Positions 7,376 to 14,295 of a DNA stretch of 40,181 nt are shown here, in pieces; within the stretch, counting starts at the first letter, position 1; every line of letters begins with the position of its first letter. The DNA lies in assembly GCA_021791495.1 (NCBI GenBank), contig JAJYWN010000072.1:1-40181 (forward strand). Reading direction: 5' to 3'. A program made the position numbers and the translations under genes. The notes beneath the pieces are model-generated. The model did not search any database and was not told the DNA's origin. It saw only the letters and a list, made by a program, of their open reading frames with translations. Source of the stretch: Bacillota bacterium (GTDB lineage: Bacteria; Bacillota; Sulfobacillia; JAJYWN01).

Positions 7376-7389
7376 TGCGAAGATAGTTG

Positions 7390-8160
7390 ATGGAGCGAAA
7401 GGGGGTCGCCGCACCGGTGCTCTGGGCAAGTTCTTTGGCTGGCCTGGCGCTTGCTCTTGGCGGAGCGTTGGGCTACTGGTGGCCCCGGACGAGCCTCAGG
7501 TTCACCGCAGCCGCTTTGGGCCTGGCTGGCGGGATGATGGCTTCCGTGGCGCTTATCGACCTGTTGCCCCGTTCGGTTGGCCAGGTGGGTCCGGTCTTGG
7601 CTTTCGCCTGGAGCGTCGCCGGCCTGGTGGTCATCTCAGCCGTGGAGCGGGTTATCCCGCACCACTCATGTGCGAACGGCCGGGGGGAAGACCATCGTGG
7701 GTGTCACTACGCGGTACCTACTGCCTCTGCGCTGCCCACGATATCCATGATCATGGTGGCCGGTGTCATCGCCGTACACAATGTGATGGAGGGAGCCACC
7801 GTGTCCGTCAGCTATGCAGCCGGCGGCGAATTGGGTCTGGGAATAGCTGTGGCGGCCGGACTTCACAACCTGCCCATCGGCATGGCCCTGGCGCCATCCG
7901 GGCAAAGCCGAACGGCAAGGTTGGCGGGCCTGGTAATTTTGGCGGTTGCCGGTCTGGCTACTCCCCTTGGCACACTAGCTGGCTCACGGCTGTTTCCACT
8001 AGCCGACCGGTCTTTCCCCACCGCCTCCGCCTTCGTCGGCGGAACCATGTTGGCGCTGGCTCTCTGGGAGTTGATGCCCCGCGCCCTGGTCGCCCACCGC
8101 GGGTGGGCCGTGGCCGCCGCCCTTGGAGGCGCGCTGGCCATGCATTTCCTGGGCGACTAG
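7390..8160 (+). CDS. ZIP-family metal transporter
   Basis: 256-aa membrane protein of the ZIP (ZRT/IRT-like) family, which moves Zn2+ or other divalent metals into the cytoplasm. About eight hydrophobic helices are present. The two metal-site helices are visible: IAVHNVMEGATV (His130, Asn131, Glu134) and AAGLHNLPIGMALAP (His159, Asn160). In the second, the usual Glu of HNxPEG is Ile163, which may alter metal selectivity or rate. A His/Cys-rich loop (residues 91-106, starting HHSC and ending GCH) fits the variable metal-binding loop of the family. No clear Shine-Dalgarno precedes ATG 7390. The direct repeats at 7349-7375 are upstream, and no terminator follows. Confidence 0.85.
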   Translation: MERKGVAAPVLWASSLAGLALALGGALGYWWPRTSLRFTAAALGLAGGMMASVALIDLLPRSVGQVGPVLAFAWSVAGLVVISAVERVIPHHSCANGRGEDHRGCHYAVPTASALPTISMIMVAGVIAVHNVMEGATVSVSYAAGGELGLGIAVAAGLHNLPIGMALAPSGQSRTARLAGLVILAVAGLATPLGTLAGSRLFPLADRSFPTASAFVGGTMLALALWELMPRALVAHRGWAVAAALGGALAMHFLGD

Positions 8161-8161
8161 C

Positions 8162-8443
8162 GACTTCGACAAGGCCTACCTGCTCGCCCGTGTGGTGGTG
8201 GACGGCTCGGGTGAGACGACCGGCCTCTTGCTCGCGCCCAGCGCCCAGGCGAACGCCACCTTCTCTGCGCCCGCCTACGCCAATCCGCCCCGCCTCACTG
8301 AGTCCGACTTGAGTGTTGGTGCCGACGGCGCCGACATCAAGGTCAAGGAGGAGGTGCGCTATGGGTCGATGCCGGGCCTCCACCGCGATTCGACCGAAGG
8401 ACCAGGACTCGTTCCCGGAGGACCTTCGGTAGAGCCCTCTTGA
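8162..8443 (+). pseudogene. 3' remnant of an unidentified gene
   Basis: From 8162 the plus strand keeps the codon pattern of a real gene (third positions mostly G/C) through DFDKAYLLARVVVDGSG and on to a stop at 8441-8443, but has no start of its own. It begins directly at the stop of the ZIP gene, in another frame. It looks like the C-terminal 90 or so codons of a gene whose 5' part was lost. I cannot name the family. Its stop overlaps the -35 box of the next operon. Confidence 0.5.
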
Positions 8444-8469
8444 CAGGTCACCCCCTGGCCGCCTATACT
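8440..8469 (+). promoter_or_regulatory. Promoter of the GntR/ABC operon
   Basis: TTGACA (8440-8445), an 18-bp spacer and TATACT (8464-8469) form the best consensus promoter in the window, 62 bp before the GntR gene. A second -10-like TATAAT lies at 8473-8478. Confidence 0.8.
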
Positions 8470-8491
8470 GTGTATAATCAATATTCACAGT
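8467..8491. promoter_or_regulatory. Probable GntR operator overlapping the start point
   Basis: An inverted repeat with arms ACTGTG (8467-8472) and CACAGT (8486-8491) and an AT-rich centre (TATAATCAATATT) overlaps the -10 box and the likely transcription start. Placement and symmetry fit autorepression by the YtrA-type regulator encoded directly downstream. Confidence 0.65.
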
Positions 8492-8530
8492 GGAGGCCAA
8501 ACACCGGCCACCGCACAAAGGGGAGCCGCC

Positions 8531-8929
8531 TTGTTCTTCGTTTCGCCCGCCAACCCAGAGCCCCTGTACCAGCAAGTTGTGGATCAGCTCCGCGGGCTCA
8601 TCCTGCGCGGCGAACTGGCGCCTGGCTCACCACTTCCCTCTGTGCGCCAACTGGCGGAAGAGATCTCCGCCAGCGTCATCACTACCCGCCGCGCCTACAC
8701 TGAGCTGGAGCGCGAGGGGATGATCGTCACGAGGCAGGGTTTGGGGACCTTCGTGGCCGACCTGGACGTTGAGCGCCGCCGCCGCGCCGCTACCGCGCTC
8801 GTCCTCGATGAGCTCCGCCGGGTGGCTCGCCGGGCGGCGCCCCTGGGGGTGCTGGGGGCCGACTTCATTGAACTGGCCAGACAAGCCGCCGCTGGGGCGG
8901 AGTCGGAAGTCCGGAGGGCTGACCACTGA
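8531..8929 (+). CDS. GntR-family regulator, YtrA subfamily
   Basis: 132-aa transcription factor. The winged helix-turn-helix spans about residues 10-78 (PLYQQVVDQLRGLILRGELAPGSPLPSVRQLA, then ITTRRAYTELEREGMIVTRQGLGTFVA). Only a short helical tail follows, which is the YtrA subfamily architecture with no ligand-binding domain. YtrA-type regulators usually repress a co-transcribed ABC transporter operon and respond to cell-envelope-active compounds. The start is TTG 8531 with AGGGGAG upstream. It is the first gene of a four-gene operon with its own promoter and palindromic operator. Confidence 0.92.
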   Translation: MFFVSPANPEPLYQQVVDQLRGLILRGELAPGSPLPSVRQLAEEISASVITTRRAYTELEREGMIVTRQGLGTFVADLDVERRRRAATALVLDELRRVARRAAPLGVLGADFIELARQAAAGAESEVRRADH

Positions 8930-8949
8930 AAGCTGAGGGAGGTCTCGAT

Positions 8950-9879
8950 ATGCTCCGCATCCCCGAAGACACCGTCAAAGTGACGCCGCCCCTCCTGACC
9001 CTGGAGGACGTCTCCCGGCAGTTCCCCGGCTTCCTCCTGGACCGGGTCAGTTTCCGTCTGGAACCCGGCTACGTCATGGGCCTCATCGGGCCCAACGGGG
9101 CAGGCAAGACCACCCTCATTAAGCTCATGCTGAACCTCCTGCGGCCCTCGGCCGGGACCATCACCATCTTCGGTCTGGACCACCGCCGGCACGAGGTGGA
9201 GGTCAAGAAGCAGCTTGGCTACGTTGGCGAAAGGGCGCACTATCCCCCCGAGGCGACCGCGGAGTGGGTGGGGCGGTTCATGGCCCAGTGGTTTCCCACC
9301 TGGGACGATGCGCTCTACCGGTCTTATCTGAACCGCTTTGCAGTACCGCCCCGCGGGGTTGTTCGAACCCTGTCCAAGGGGCAGGTAACCAAACTGGCCC
9401 TGGCCGCCGCCATGGGGCACCGCCCGCGCCTCCTTATCCTCGATGAGCCCACCTCCGGTCTGGACCCGTTGGTTCGCCGCGAAGTGGTGGGGGCGTTGCG
9501 GGAGGTGGTGCGCGACGAAGGGCGGTCGGTCCTTTTCTCCACCCACATCCTGTCCGACCTGGAATCCCTGGCGGACTATATCACCGTGCTGGCTGGAGGT
9601 CACCTGATCACCTCAGAATCCATGGACACTCTGGCCGACCGGTGGAAGCGTCTCACCTACACATGCACGCCTGGGCCGCGCCCGCAAGGGTCTTCCTCGG
9701 TGATCACCGGCGACTTCGGGCCCGACCTCGTGAATAACATCGGCCTTGCTACCCCTTCCACCGGGCCGGTGGAGGTCGCTTCGCTGTCCCTGGAGGAGAT
9801 CCTCGCCCAACTGGTGCACGCCGGCAGCGCACCACCCGAAAGCGGGAGGGAGCAAGGCGGGAGGGTGGAGCGGCAATGA
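8950..9879 (+). CDS. ABC transporter ATP-binding protein, YtrB/BcrA-like
   Basis: 309-aa ATPase subunit of an ABC-2 type transporter. Walker A is GPNGAGKTT at residues 48-56. The signature region is degenerate (TLSKGQVTKLALAAAMGHRP, with LSKGQ for LSGGQ), as in YtrB-like proteins. Walker B is LLILDEPTSGLDP and the switch His is in STHILSD. An extra C-terminal stretch of about 80 residues follows the fold. The start has GGGAGG upstream, and the 3' end overlaps the permease gene by ATGA, implying translational coupling. Cargo is unknown; relatives act in envelope stress or antibiotic defence. Confidence 0.92.
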   Translation: MLRIPEDTVKVTPPLLTLEDVSRQFPGFLLDRVSFRLEPGYVMGLIGPNGAGKTTLIKLMLNLLRPSAGTITIFGLDHRRHEVEVKKQLGYVGERAHYPPEATAEWVGRFMAQWFPTWDDALYRSYLNRFAVPPRGVVRTLSKGQVTKLALAAAMGHRPRLLILDEPTSGLDPLVRREVVGALREVVRDEGRSVLFSTHILSDLESLADYITVLAGGHLITSESMDTLADRWKRLTYTCTPGPRPQGSSSVITGDFGPDLVNNIGLATPSTGPVEVASLSLEEILAQLVHAGSAPPESGREQGGRVERQ

Positions 9880-10550
9880 AACTGAGTTCTCTGCTCGGCC
9901 TTGAGGTTTCCGCGGCCCGTCGCTTCCTCCGTTCCGGCGTGCCAGTCTTGGGCGCCCTGACGGCCGCGGTCACCGCGCTACCTGATCCACGCGTCCCCCG
10001 GGAGTTCGCCGCCGTCCTGGTGGTGGTCATGGGAATGTACTCGAGTATGGTGGCCCACGAAGACGGAGCCGGGGGCCGCTGGGCGCTTCTCCGATCCCTG
10101 CCCGTCCCCCCCGAAGACCTGGTCCGGGCCCGTTTCCTTGCCACTGCGGCCATGCTACTCGCCGTGGCCGGACCCGGCCTCCTGACCCTTGCCGCCGTTG
10201 GTGCCGTGAATGGCTCCTCCGCCTTCACGCCTTTCGCTGGGTCCGCCGCCTGGATGTGGGCGGTCACCTTCGGCACGACCCTGGCACAGGTGGGGTACCT
10301 CACCGCCGCCTACTTCCGCCTCGGATACCGGCGCGGATACTCGCTCCTGCGGGGCGTCGTCACCATGGGGTTAGTCTTCCACCTCACGGACCAGGCCTCG
10401 CAGTCCACCAGCCCATGGGTGAGCGCCCATCCGATCGCCGCACTGGCCGTGGTCCTGGGAGGGGCACTCCTCTTCTACCTGCTCTGTTACCAGTATTCGG
10501 CCAGTCACTTTCCCGACCTGGAGATCGGAACGGAGGTGGCGGGCCAATGA
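9876..10550 (+). CDS. ABC-2 type permease, subunit 1
   Basis: 224-aa hydrophobic protein with about six predicted helices and a motif (MVAHEDGAGGRWALLRSLPVPPEDLVRARFL) typical of small ABC-2 permeases, where an RxLP-type loop lies between the second and third helices. It overlaps the ATPase gene by 4 bp and the next permease gene by 4 bp (ATGA both times), so the three proteins are likely made in fixed ratio as one transporter. Confidence 0.82.
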   Translation: MKLSSLLGLEVSAARRFLRSGVPVLGALTAAVTALPDPRVPREFAAVLVVVMGMYSSMVAHEDGAGGRWALLRSLPVPPEDLVRARFLATAAMLLAVAGPGLLTLAAVGAVNGSSAFTPFAGSAAWMWAVTFGTTLAQVGYLTAAYFRLGYRRGYSLLRGVVTMGLVFHLTDQASQSTSPWVSAHPIAALAVVLGGALLFYLLCYQYSASHFPDLEIGTEVAGQ

Positions 10551-11197
10551 AGGCGCTGTTCAAGGTAGCCCTGTGGGACCTTGGAGCGGAGCGCGACGCC
10601 CTATGGTGGTCGGCCCAAGTGGCCCTGGCCTCAACCTTCCTTCTCCTCTTCAGCCCCGGCCCGCTGCCGGCGAGCGGCAATTTCCTGTCCTTTGGGGTGG
10701 CGCTTTACACCTACCGGGTCCTCTTCCTCAGTTCTATCGACTGGCCGACCCTGAGAGCCCTCCCCGTCCCGCCCCGGCTCATCGTCCGCGCCAGGTTCTT
10801 CCTGATACTCGGAGCAGCCGCCGGATACCTGGCGCTGGCCGCGGCGCTGGGACGAATCCTCGGCCTCCTCAACCCCGGGGTCACCATTGCGGCGGCCGGC
10901 CTGCCTGCCTTCGGTGTGGGGTGGGGCGTGGCTGTGGCGGGGTCGGGTCTGTGGGCGGCGGTCTGTTTTGCCACCGGCAAGGGCAGCCTTGCGCCGCCCG
11001 CCGCATTGGCGCTGATGGCTGTCATCATGGCAGTTCTCTTCCCCTTCACGCTCTCGGTCCTGGTAGCGGCCGGACCGACCTTACGCTCCGCCGGCCCCAT
11101 CGCCTCATTTATCACCGGATCCCTGCCGGGGCTGTTCGTCTTCGCGCTGAGCCTGCTATACGCGGAGAGGGCCTTCGCCGAGGTCGAGATGGCGTAG
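10547..11197 (+). CDS. ABC-2 type permease, subunit 2
   Basis: 216-aa polytopic membrane protein, distantly similar in plan to the preceding permease: short cytoplasmic N-terminus, two helices, then a RALPVPPRLIVRARFFL loop corresponding to RSLPVPPEDLVRARFL in subunit 1, then four helices. This suggests the two are diverged paralogues forming a heterodimeric channel. The frame is open upstream, but ATG 10547 in the ATGA overlap is the natural start. It is the last gene of the operon and ends just before the hairpin at 11203-11221. Confidence 0.82.
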   Translation: MKALFKVALWDLGAERDALWWSAQVALASTFLLLFSPGPLPASGNFLSFGVALYTYRVLFLSSIDWPTLRALPVPPRLIVRARFFLILGAAAGYLALAAALGRILGLLNPGVTIAAAGLPAFGVGWGVAVAGSGLWAAVCFATGKGSLAPPAALALMAVIMAVLFPFTLSVLVAAGPTLRSAGPIASFITGSLPGLFVFALSLLYAERAFAEVEMA

Positions 11198-11202
11198 CCA
11201 GC

Positions 11203-11221
11203 AGCCCGGAGCTACCGGGCT
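11203..11221. terminator. Shared hairpin between convergent operons
   Basis: AGCCCGG (11203-11209), loop AGCTA, CCGGGCT (11215-11221). The loop contains the stop codon of the minus-strand P-type ATPase, and the stem follows the plus-strand permease stop. It lacks a T-run, so terminator activity is only inferred from position. Confidence 0.4.
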
Positions 11222-13506
11222 CTCACCAGCCTTAGCCCGTTGGCGATGACGATCAGGGCCGCCCCGGTGTCGGCGAAGACGGCCATCCACAAGGTGGCAA
11301 GGTTCAGAAACGTGAGAACGAGGAAGACGGCCTTGACGGTCAAGGAAAAGGCGATGTTCTGACGGATGATCCCAAGCGTGCGGCGCCCCAGGCGGATGAG
11401 ATAGGCCAGCTTCGACAAATCGTCCGACATCAGGGCGACGTCGGCCGTCTCCAGGGCCGCCGCCGAACCCGCCGCCCCCATGGCCACCCCGACGGTGGCG
11501 GTCGCCAGTGCCGGCGCGTCATTGACGCCGTCGCCCACCATGGCGACCTTGCCGAAGGTCCCCAACAAGCCGCGGACCGCGTCCACTTTCTGCTCGGGCA
11601 AGAGCGAGGCCCGGAAATCTCCGACCCCGGCGCGCCGCGCCACCGCCGCCGCCGTGGCGGGGTTATCACCCGTGAGCATGACCACCCGCGCTATGCCCGC
11701 GCTTTCCAGCGCCGCCACCGCTTCCGGGGCGCCCGGGCGCAGCCGGTCGGCTACGGCGCAAAGGCCCAGGAACCGGCCGGCCCTGGTCACGTAGGCCACC
11801 GTCTTGCCTTCGGCCTCCAGTTCGGTGGCGCGGGAACGGAGGGCGAGGGAGGCGGCTGCGGCGGAGACGGGTGCGGCGGAGACGGGCGCGGCCAGTTCCT
11901 CTGCCCCCACAGTGATGGCGACGCCGTCCACCACGGCCCGGACTCCCAGGCCCGGGACGGTTTCGGTGGCCTCGGCCGCCGTGATGGGGAGGTCGGCATG
12001 CCGGGCGCGGGTCAACACCGCCGCCGCCAGCGGGTGCTCGGATCGGCTTTCGGCTGCCGCCGCCGCCATCAGGAGTTCCTTCTCGGTGACGCCAGCCTCC
12101 GGGACCAGGTCGGTCACCGCCGGCCTACCTTCCGTAAGGGTGCCGGTCTTGTCGAAGGCCACCGCCTTCAGAGAACCGGCGGCTTCCAGGTGCGCTCCGC
12201 CCTTGATCAAGACTCCCAGGCGCGAGGCACTGCCGATGGCCGAGACGATGGCCACGGGCGTGGAAATCACCAGGGCGCAGGGGCAGGAGATGACCAGGAG
12301 GATGAGGGCTTTCTTGAACCAGGGAATGAAGGGCTGGCCGAAGAAGAGGGCCGGCGCCACCGCGACCAAGGTGGCGACGACGATGACCGCCGGCGTGTAA
12401 TAACGGGCGAAGACGTCCACGAACTGCTGGGAAGGCGCCCGCCGCGCCTGGGCTTCTTCCACCAGGCTCAAAATGCGCGAAATGGTGGTGTCCTGTGCCT
12501 TCCGGGTCACGCGCACTTCCAGGGCTCCCCGGCCGTTGATGGTGCCGGCGAAAACCTCGGCCCCTTCCTGCTTCTCCACCGGCGTGGATTCGCCGGTGAT
12601 GGGCGCCTGGTTCACCGCCGACTGACCGGCGGTCACCATCCCGTCCACAGGGATGCGCTCGCCCGGTTTGACCACCACCGTGTCGTCGATGGTGATCTCC
12701 TCCACGGGCAGGCGGATGTCGTTCCCCCAGCGGCGGACCACGGCTTCCTTAGGTGTCAGTTCGATCAGCGAACGGATGGACCGGCGTGTGCGGTCGAAGG
12801 CATAGGCCTGAAGAGTGTTACCAAGGGAAAAGAGGAAGACGGCCGCCGCCCCTTCGTTCCACTGGCCGATGGCGGTGGCGCCGACGGCGGCCACGGTCAT
12901 CAGGAAGTTCATGTCCAGCGTCCGCCCGAGGAGGGCGAAGAAACCGGCTTTGGCCACGTGGTAGCCGCCCAGGACCATCCCAGCCAGGAAGAAGCCGTGG
13001 ACGACCGGGAGGCCCGCCCCGGTGTACGACGCCAGGTAGGCGGCGACGATGAACAGGCCGGAGGAAGCCGTTAGGACGGCCTTTTGATTCCGCCAGAGGA
13101 AACTCCTCTCTGCTCCGCCACCCGTGCCGGCCGCGGTTCCGGCTCCCATGCCGCCTCCCGGCGCCTTGGCCCCCGGCCGCTGGGCGGGAGCGGCCGAGTA
13201 ACCTGACCTCTCCACGGCCGCCACGATGGCCTCACTCGGACAGTTGTGGATGGCGGTCAGTTTGGAGGCGGCGAAGTTCAGGTCGACCGAGGCCACACCT
13301 TGCAGGCGCCGGATGCGTTTCTCAAGTTTAGCGGCGCAGTCGGCGCAGTCCAGCCCCCCGACGATGAAGACCGAACGGACCAGAGCCTCAGTCTCCTCAC
13401 TCGTCGCGGCACCGGGCGCGTCCTGCGGAAGGCCGGGGCCGGCGGTGGTCACCGGCGCGTTTGTGGATGAGGCGGCCTCGGATGAGGCCGTCGCTGGTGC
13501 GGACAA
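11212..13506 (-). CDS. Zn2+/Cd2+/Pb2+-exporting P1B-type ATPase
   Basis: 764-aa heavy-metal P-type ATPase (ZntA/CadA group), which pumps Zn2+, Cd2+ or Pb2+ out of the cytoplasm using ATP. After a disordered N-terminus of about 42 residues comes one HMA domain with GLDCADC (Cys54, Cys57), then the P1B core. Its features are TGES at about 304-307, the CPC metal site (Cys408-Pro-Cys410), the phosphorylated Asp452 in DKTGTLTEG, and GDGVNDAPALA. Near the C-terminus, LTVKAVFLVL and FADTGAALIV carry the Lys and Asp-x-Gly typical of the zinc group. The start is TTG with AGGAGG upstream. It is the third gene of the efflux operon, 20 bp after the ArsR repressor gene. Confidence 0.94.
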   Translation of the reverse strand: MSAPATASSEAASSTNAPVTTAGPGLPQDAPGAATSEETEALVRSVFIVGGLDCADCAAKLEKRIRRLQGVASVDLNFAASKLTAIHNCPSEAIVAAVERSGYSAAPAQRPGAKAPGGGMGAGTAAGTGGGAERSFLWRNQKAVLTASSGLFIVAAYLASYTGAGLPVVHGFFLAGMVLGGYHVAKAGFFALLGRTLDMNFLMTVAAVGATAIGQWNEGAAAVFLFSLGNTLQAYAFDRTRRSIRSLIELTPKEAVVRRWGNDIRLPVEEITIDDTVVVKPGERIPVDGMVTAGQSAVNQAPITGESTPVEKQEGAEVFAGTINGRGALEVRVTRKAQDTTISRILSLVEEAQARRAPSQQFVDVFARYYTPAVIVVATLVAVAPALFFGQPFIPWFKKALILLVISCPCALVISTPVAIVSAIGSASRLGVLIKGGAHLEAAGSLKAVAFDKTGTLTEGRPAVTDLVPEAGVTEKELLMAAAAAESRSEHPLAAAVLTRARHADLPITAAEATETVPGLGVRAVVDGVAITVGAEELAAPVSAAPVSAAAASLALRSRATELEAEGKTVAYVTRAGRFLGLCAVADRLRPGAPEAVAALESAGIARVVMLTGDNPATAAAVARRAGVGDFRASLLPEQKVDAVRGLLGTFGKVAMVGDGVNDAPALATATVGVAMGAAGSAAALETADVALMSDDLSKLAYLIRLGRRTLGIIRQNIAFSLTVKAVFLVLTFLNLATLWMAVFADTGAALIVIANGLRLVRAR

Positions 13507-13526
13507 GGGTTTTCGCCTCCTAAGGC

Positions 13527-13937
13527 TTAGTGCAGAACGTGGGCCAGACCCTGGCTGATCAAGGACACCACATGATCATCATCGAGCGAGTACAAAGAGA
13601 CTTTGCCTTCGCGTCGGAACTTGACGAGACGCAAGTTACGCAAGAGGCGCAGTTGGTGGGACACCGCTGAGGGTGAAACCGCCAAGAGACGCGCCAGATC
13701 GCCCACGCACAGCTCGTGCAAAGACAGGGCGTGGATGATACGCAGTCGCGACGGGTCACCCAGGACGCTGAAAGTCTCAGCCAGCCGGGCTACGGCGGTC
13801 TCCGGCATGACGTAGCCGGCCAGCTCCCCCGGCGGACTTGCCTCAGGCGAAAGGCGAGGCTTGTCCGAAGGAGTCGTCTTTCGCCCGCGGGATCTGTTCG
13901 CAGGCGCCTTCTTACCTCTCGATGTCGAAACCGGCAT
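13527..13937 (-). CDS. ArsR/SmtB-family zinc sensor, CzrA-like
   Basis: 136-aa metal-responsive repressor. The winged helix-turn-helix covers about residues 48-115 (LAETFSVLGDPSRLRIIHAL, SPSAVSHQLRLLRNLRLVKFRREG). The C-terminal helix carries Asp120, His122, His133 and His136 in the D-x-H-x10-H-x2-H spacing of the alpha-5 zinc site of CzrA-type sensors; His136 is the final residue. The CadC-type alpha-3 site is incomplete (ELCVGD has one Cys). Zinc should release it from DNA and derepress the operon. ATG 13937 overlaps the preceding gene by 26 bp. ATG 13808 (Met44) is a reasonable alternative that removes a basic, unstructured extension. Confidence 0.88.
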   Translation of the reverse strand: MPVSTSRGKKAPANRSRGRKTTPSDKPRLSPEASPPGELAGYVMPETAVARLAETFSVLGDPSRLRIIHALSLHELCVGDLARLLAVSPSAVSHQLRLLRNLRLVKFRREGKVSLYSLDDDHVVSLISQGLAHVLH

Positions 13938-14118
13938 CCTCGACCACCTCGGCCACCTTCTCGCGGCTGACCACGGCGGGATCGAAAGCGACCCGCGCGG
14001 TCTGGGCGGGGAGGTCGATCTCCACGCTCATAACTCCTTTCAGTCCTCCAAGCTCCTTCCGTACCTGCGCCGCACAGTGGGGGCAATCGACTCCGGTGAC
14101 AGTAAGGATCTCGGGCAT
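13912..14118 (-). CDS. HMA-domain metallochaperone
   Basis: 68-aa single heavy-metal-associated domain of the CopZ/MerP fold. The metal motif is GVDCPHC (Cys11, Cys14), followed by the VEIDLPAQTARVAFDP strands and VVEDAGFDIER end. Such proteins carry or buffer a soft metal and can pass it to a P1B ATPase. Being first in an operon with a zinc-type sensor and pump, it may serve zinc or cadmium rather than copper. ATG 14118 is chosen over 14154 because GGGAG precedes it and the domain starts there. The 3' end overlaps the repressor gene. Confidence 0.88.
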   Translation of the reverse strand: MPEILTVTGVDCPHCAAQVRKELGGLKGVMSVEIDLPAQTARVAFDPAVVSREKVAEVVEDAGFDIER

Positions 14119-14144
14119 TCCACAACCACTCCCTTCACTAAAAC

Positions 14145-14164
14145 ATATGAACATATGCTCATAT
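14145..14164. promoter_or_regulatory. ArsR/SmtB-type operator of the efflux operon
   Basis: ATATGA-ACATATGC-TCATAT is an inverted repeat 27 bp upstream of the metallochaperone start. It closely resembles the ATATGAACAnnnnTTCATAT-like operators bound by SmtB/CzrA repressors. It sits where bound repressor would block transcription of the minus-strand operon; the -35 and -10 boxes themselves are not clear. Confidence 0.75.
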
Positions 14165-14295
14165 ATTCCATCTGATTCGACCGTATTCCTTCAAGGTCGA
14201 AGACATTACAAAAAGCTACACGCACCAGGCTGAAACGGTCAGGAATCGTCAAAAAAAGCGCAGGTAGACGACACCATTGCAGGAAGGGAGAGGAA

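Larger units (their letters stand above)
6776..7389. other. 614-bp gene-poor interval with several hairpins
   Basis: No convincing gene is seen. Features include CCCGCGCGGG (6794-6803), TTCCGT-ACCTGC-ACGGAA (6814-6831, followed by a few Ts; a candidate hsp20 terminator), the 14-bp hairpin at 6872-6902, CGGGGC-AGACC-GCCCCG (7115-7131) and the triple repeat at 7349-7375. At about 7100, TAGGAGG precedes a GTG that opens only a 10-codon frame, possibly a leader peptide or the stump of a deleted gene. TTGACC (7203-7208) and TATGCA (7228-7233) may be a weak promoter for the ZIP transporter. Confidence 0.4.

Noticed and set aside
11998-13074. Plus-strand open frame opposite the P-type ATPase
   Set aside because: It has no recognisable domain or ribosome-binding site, and the opposite strand has all P1B motifs.
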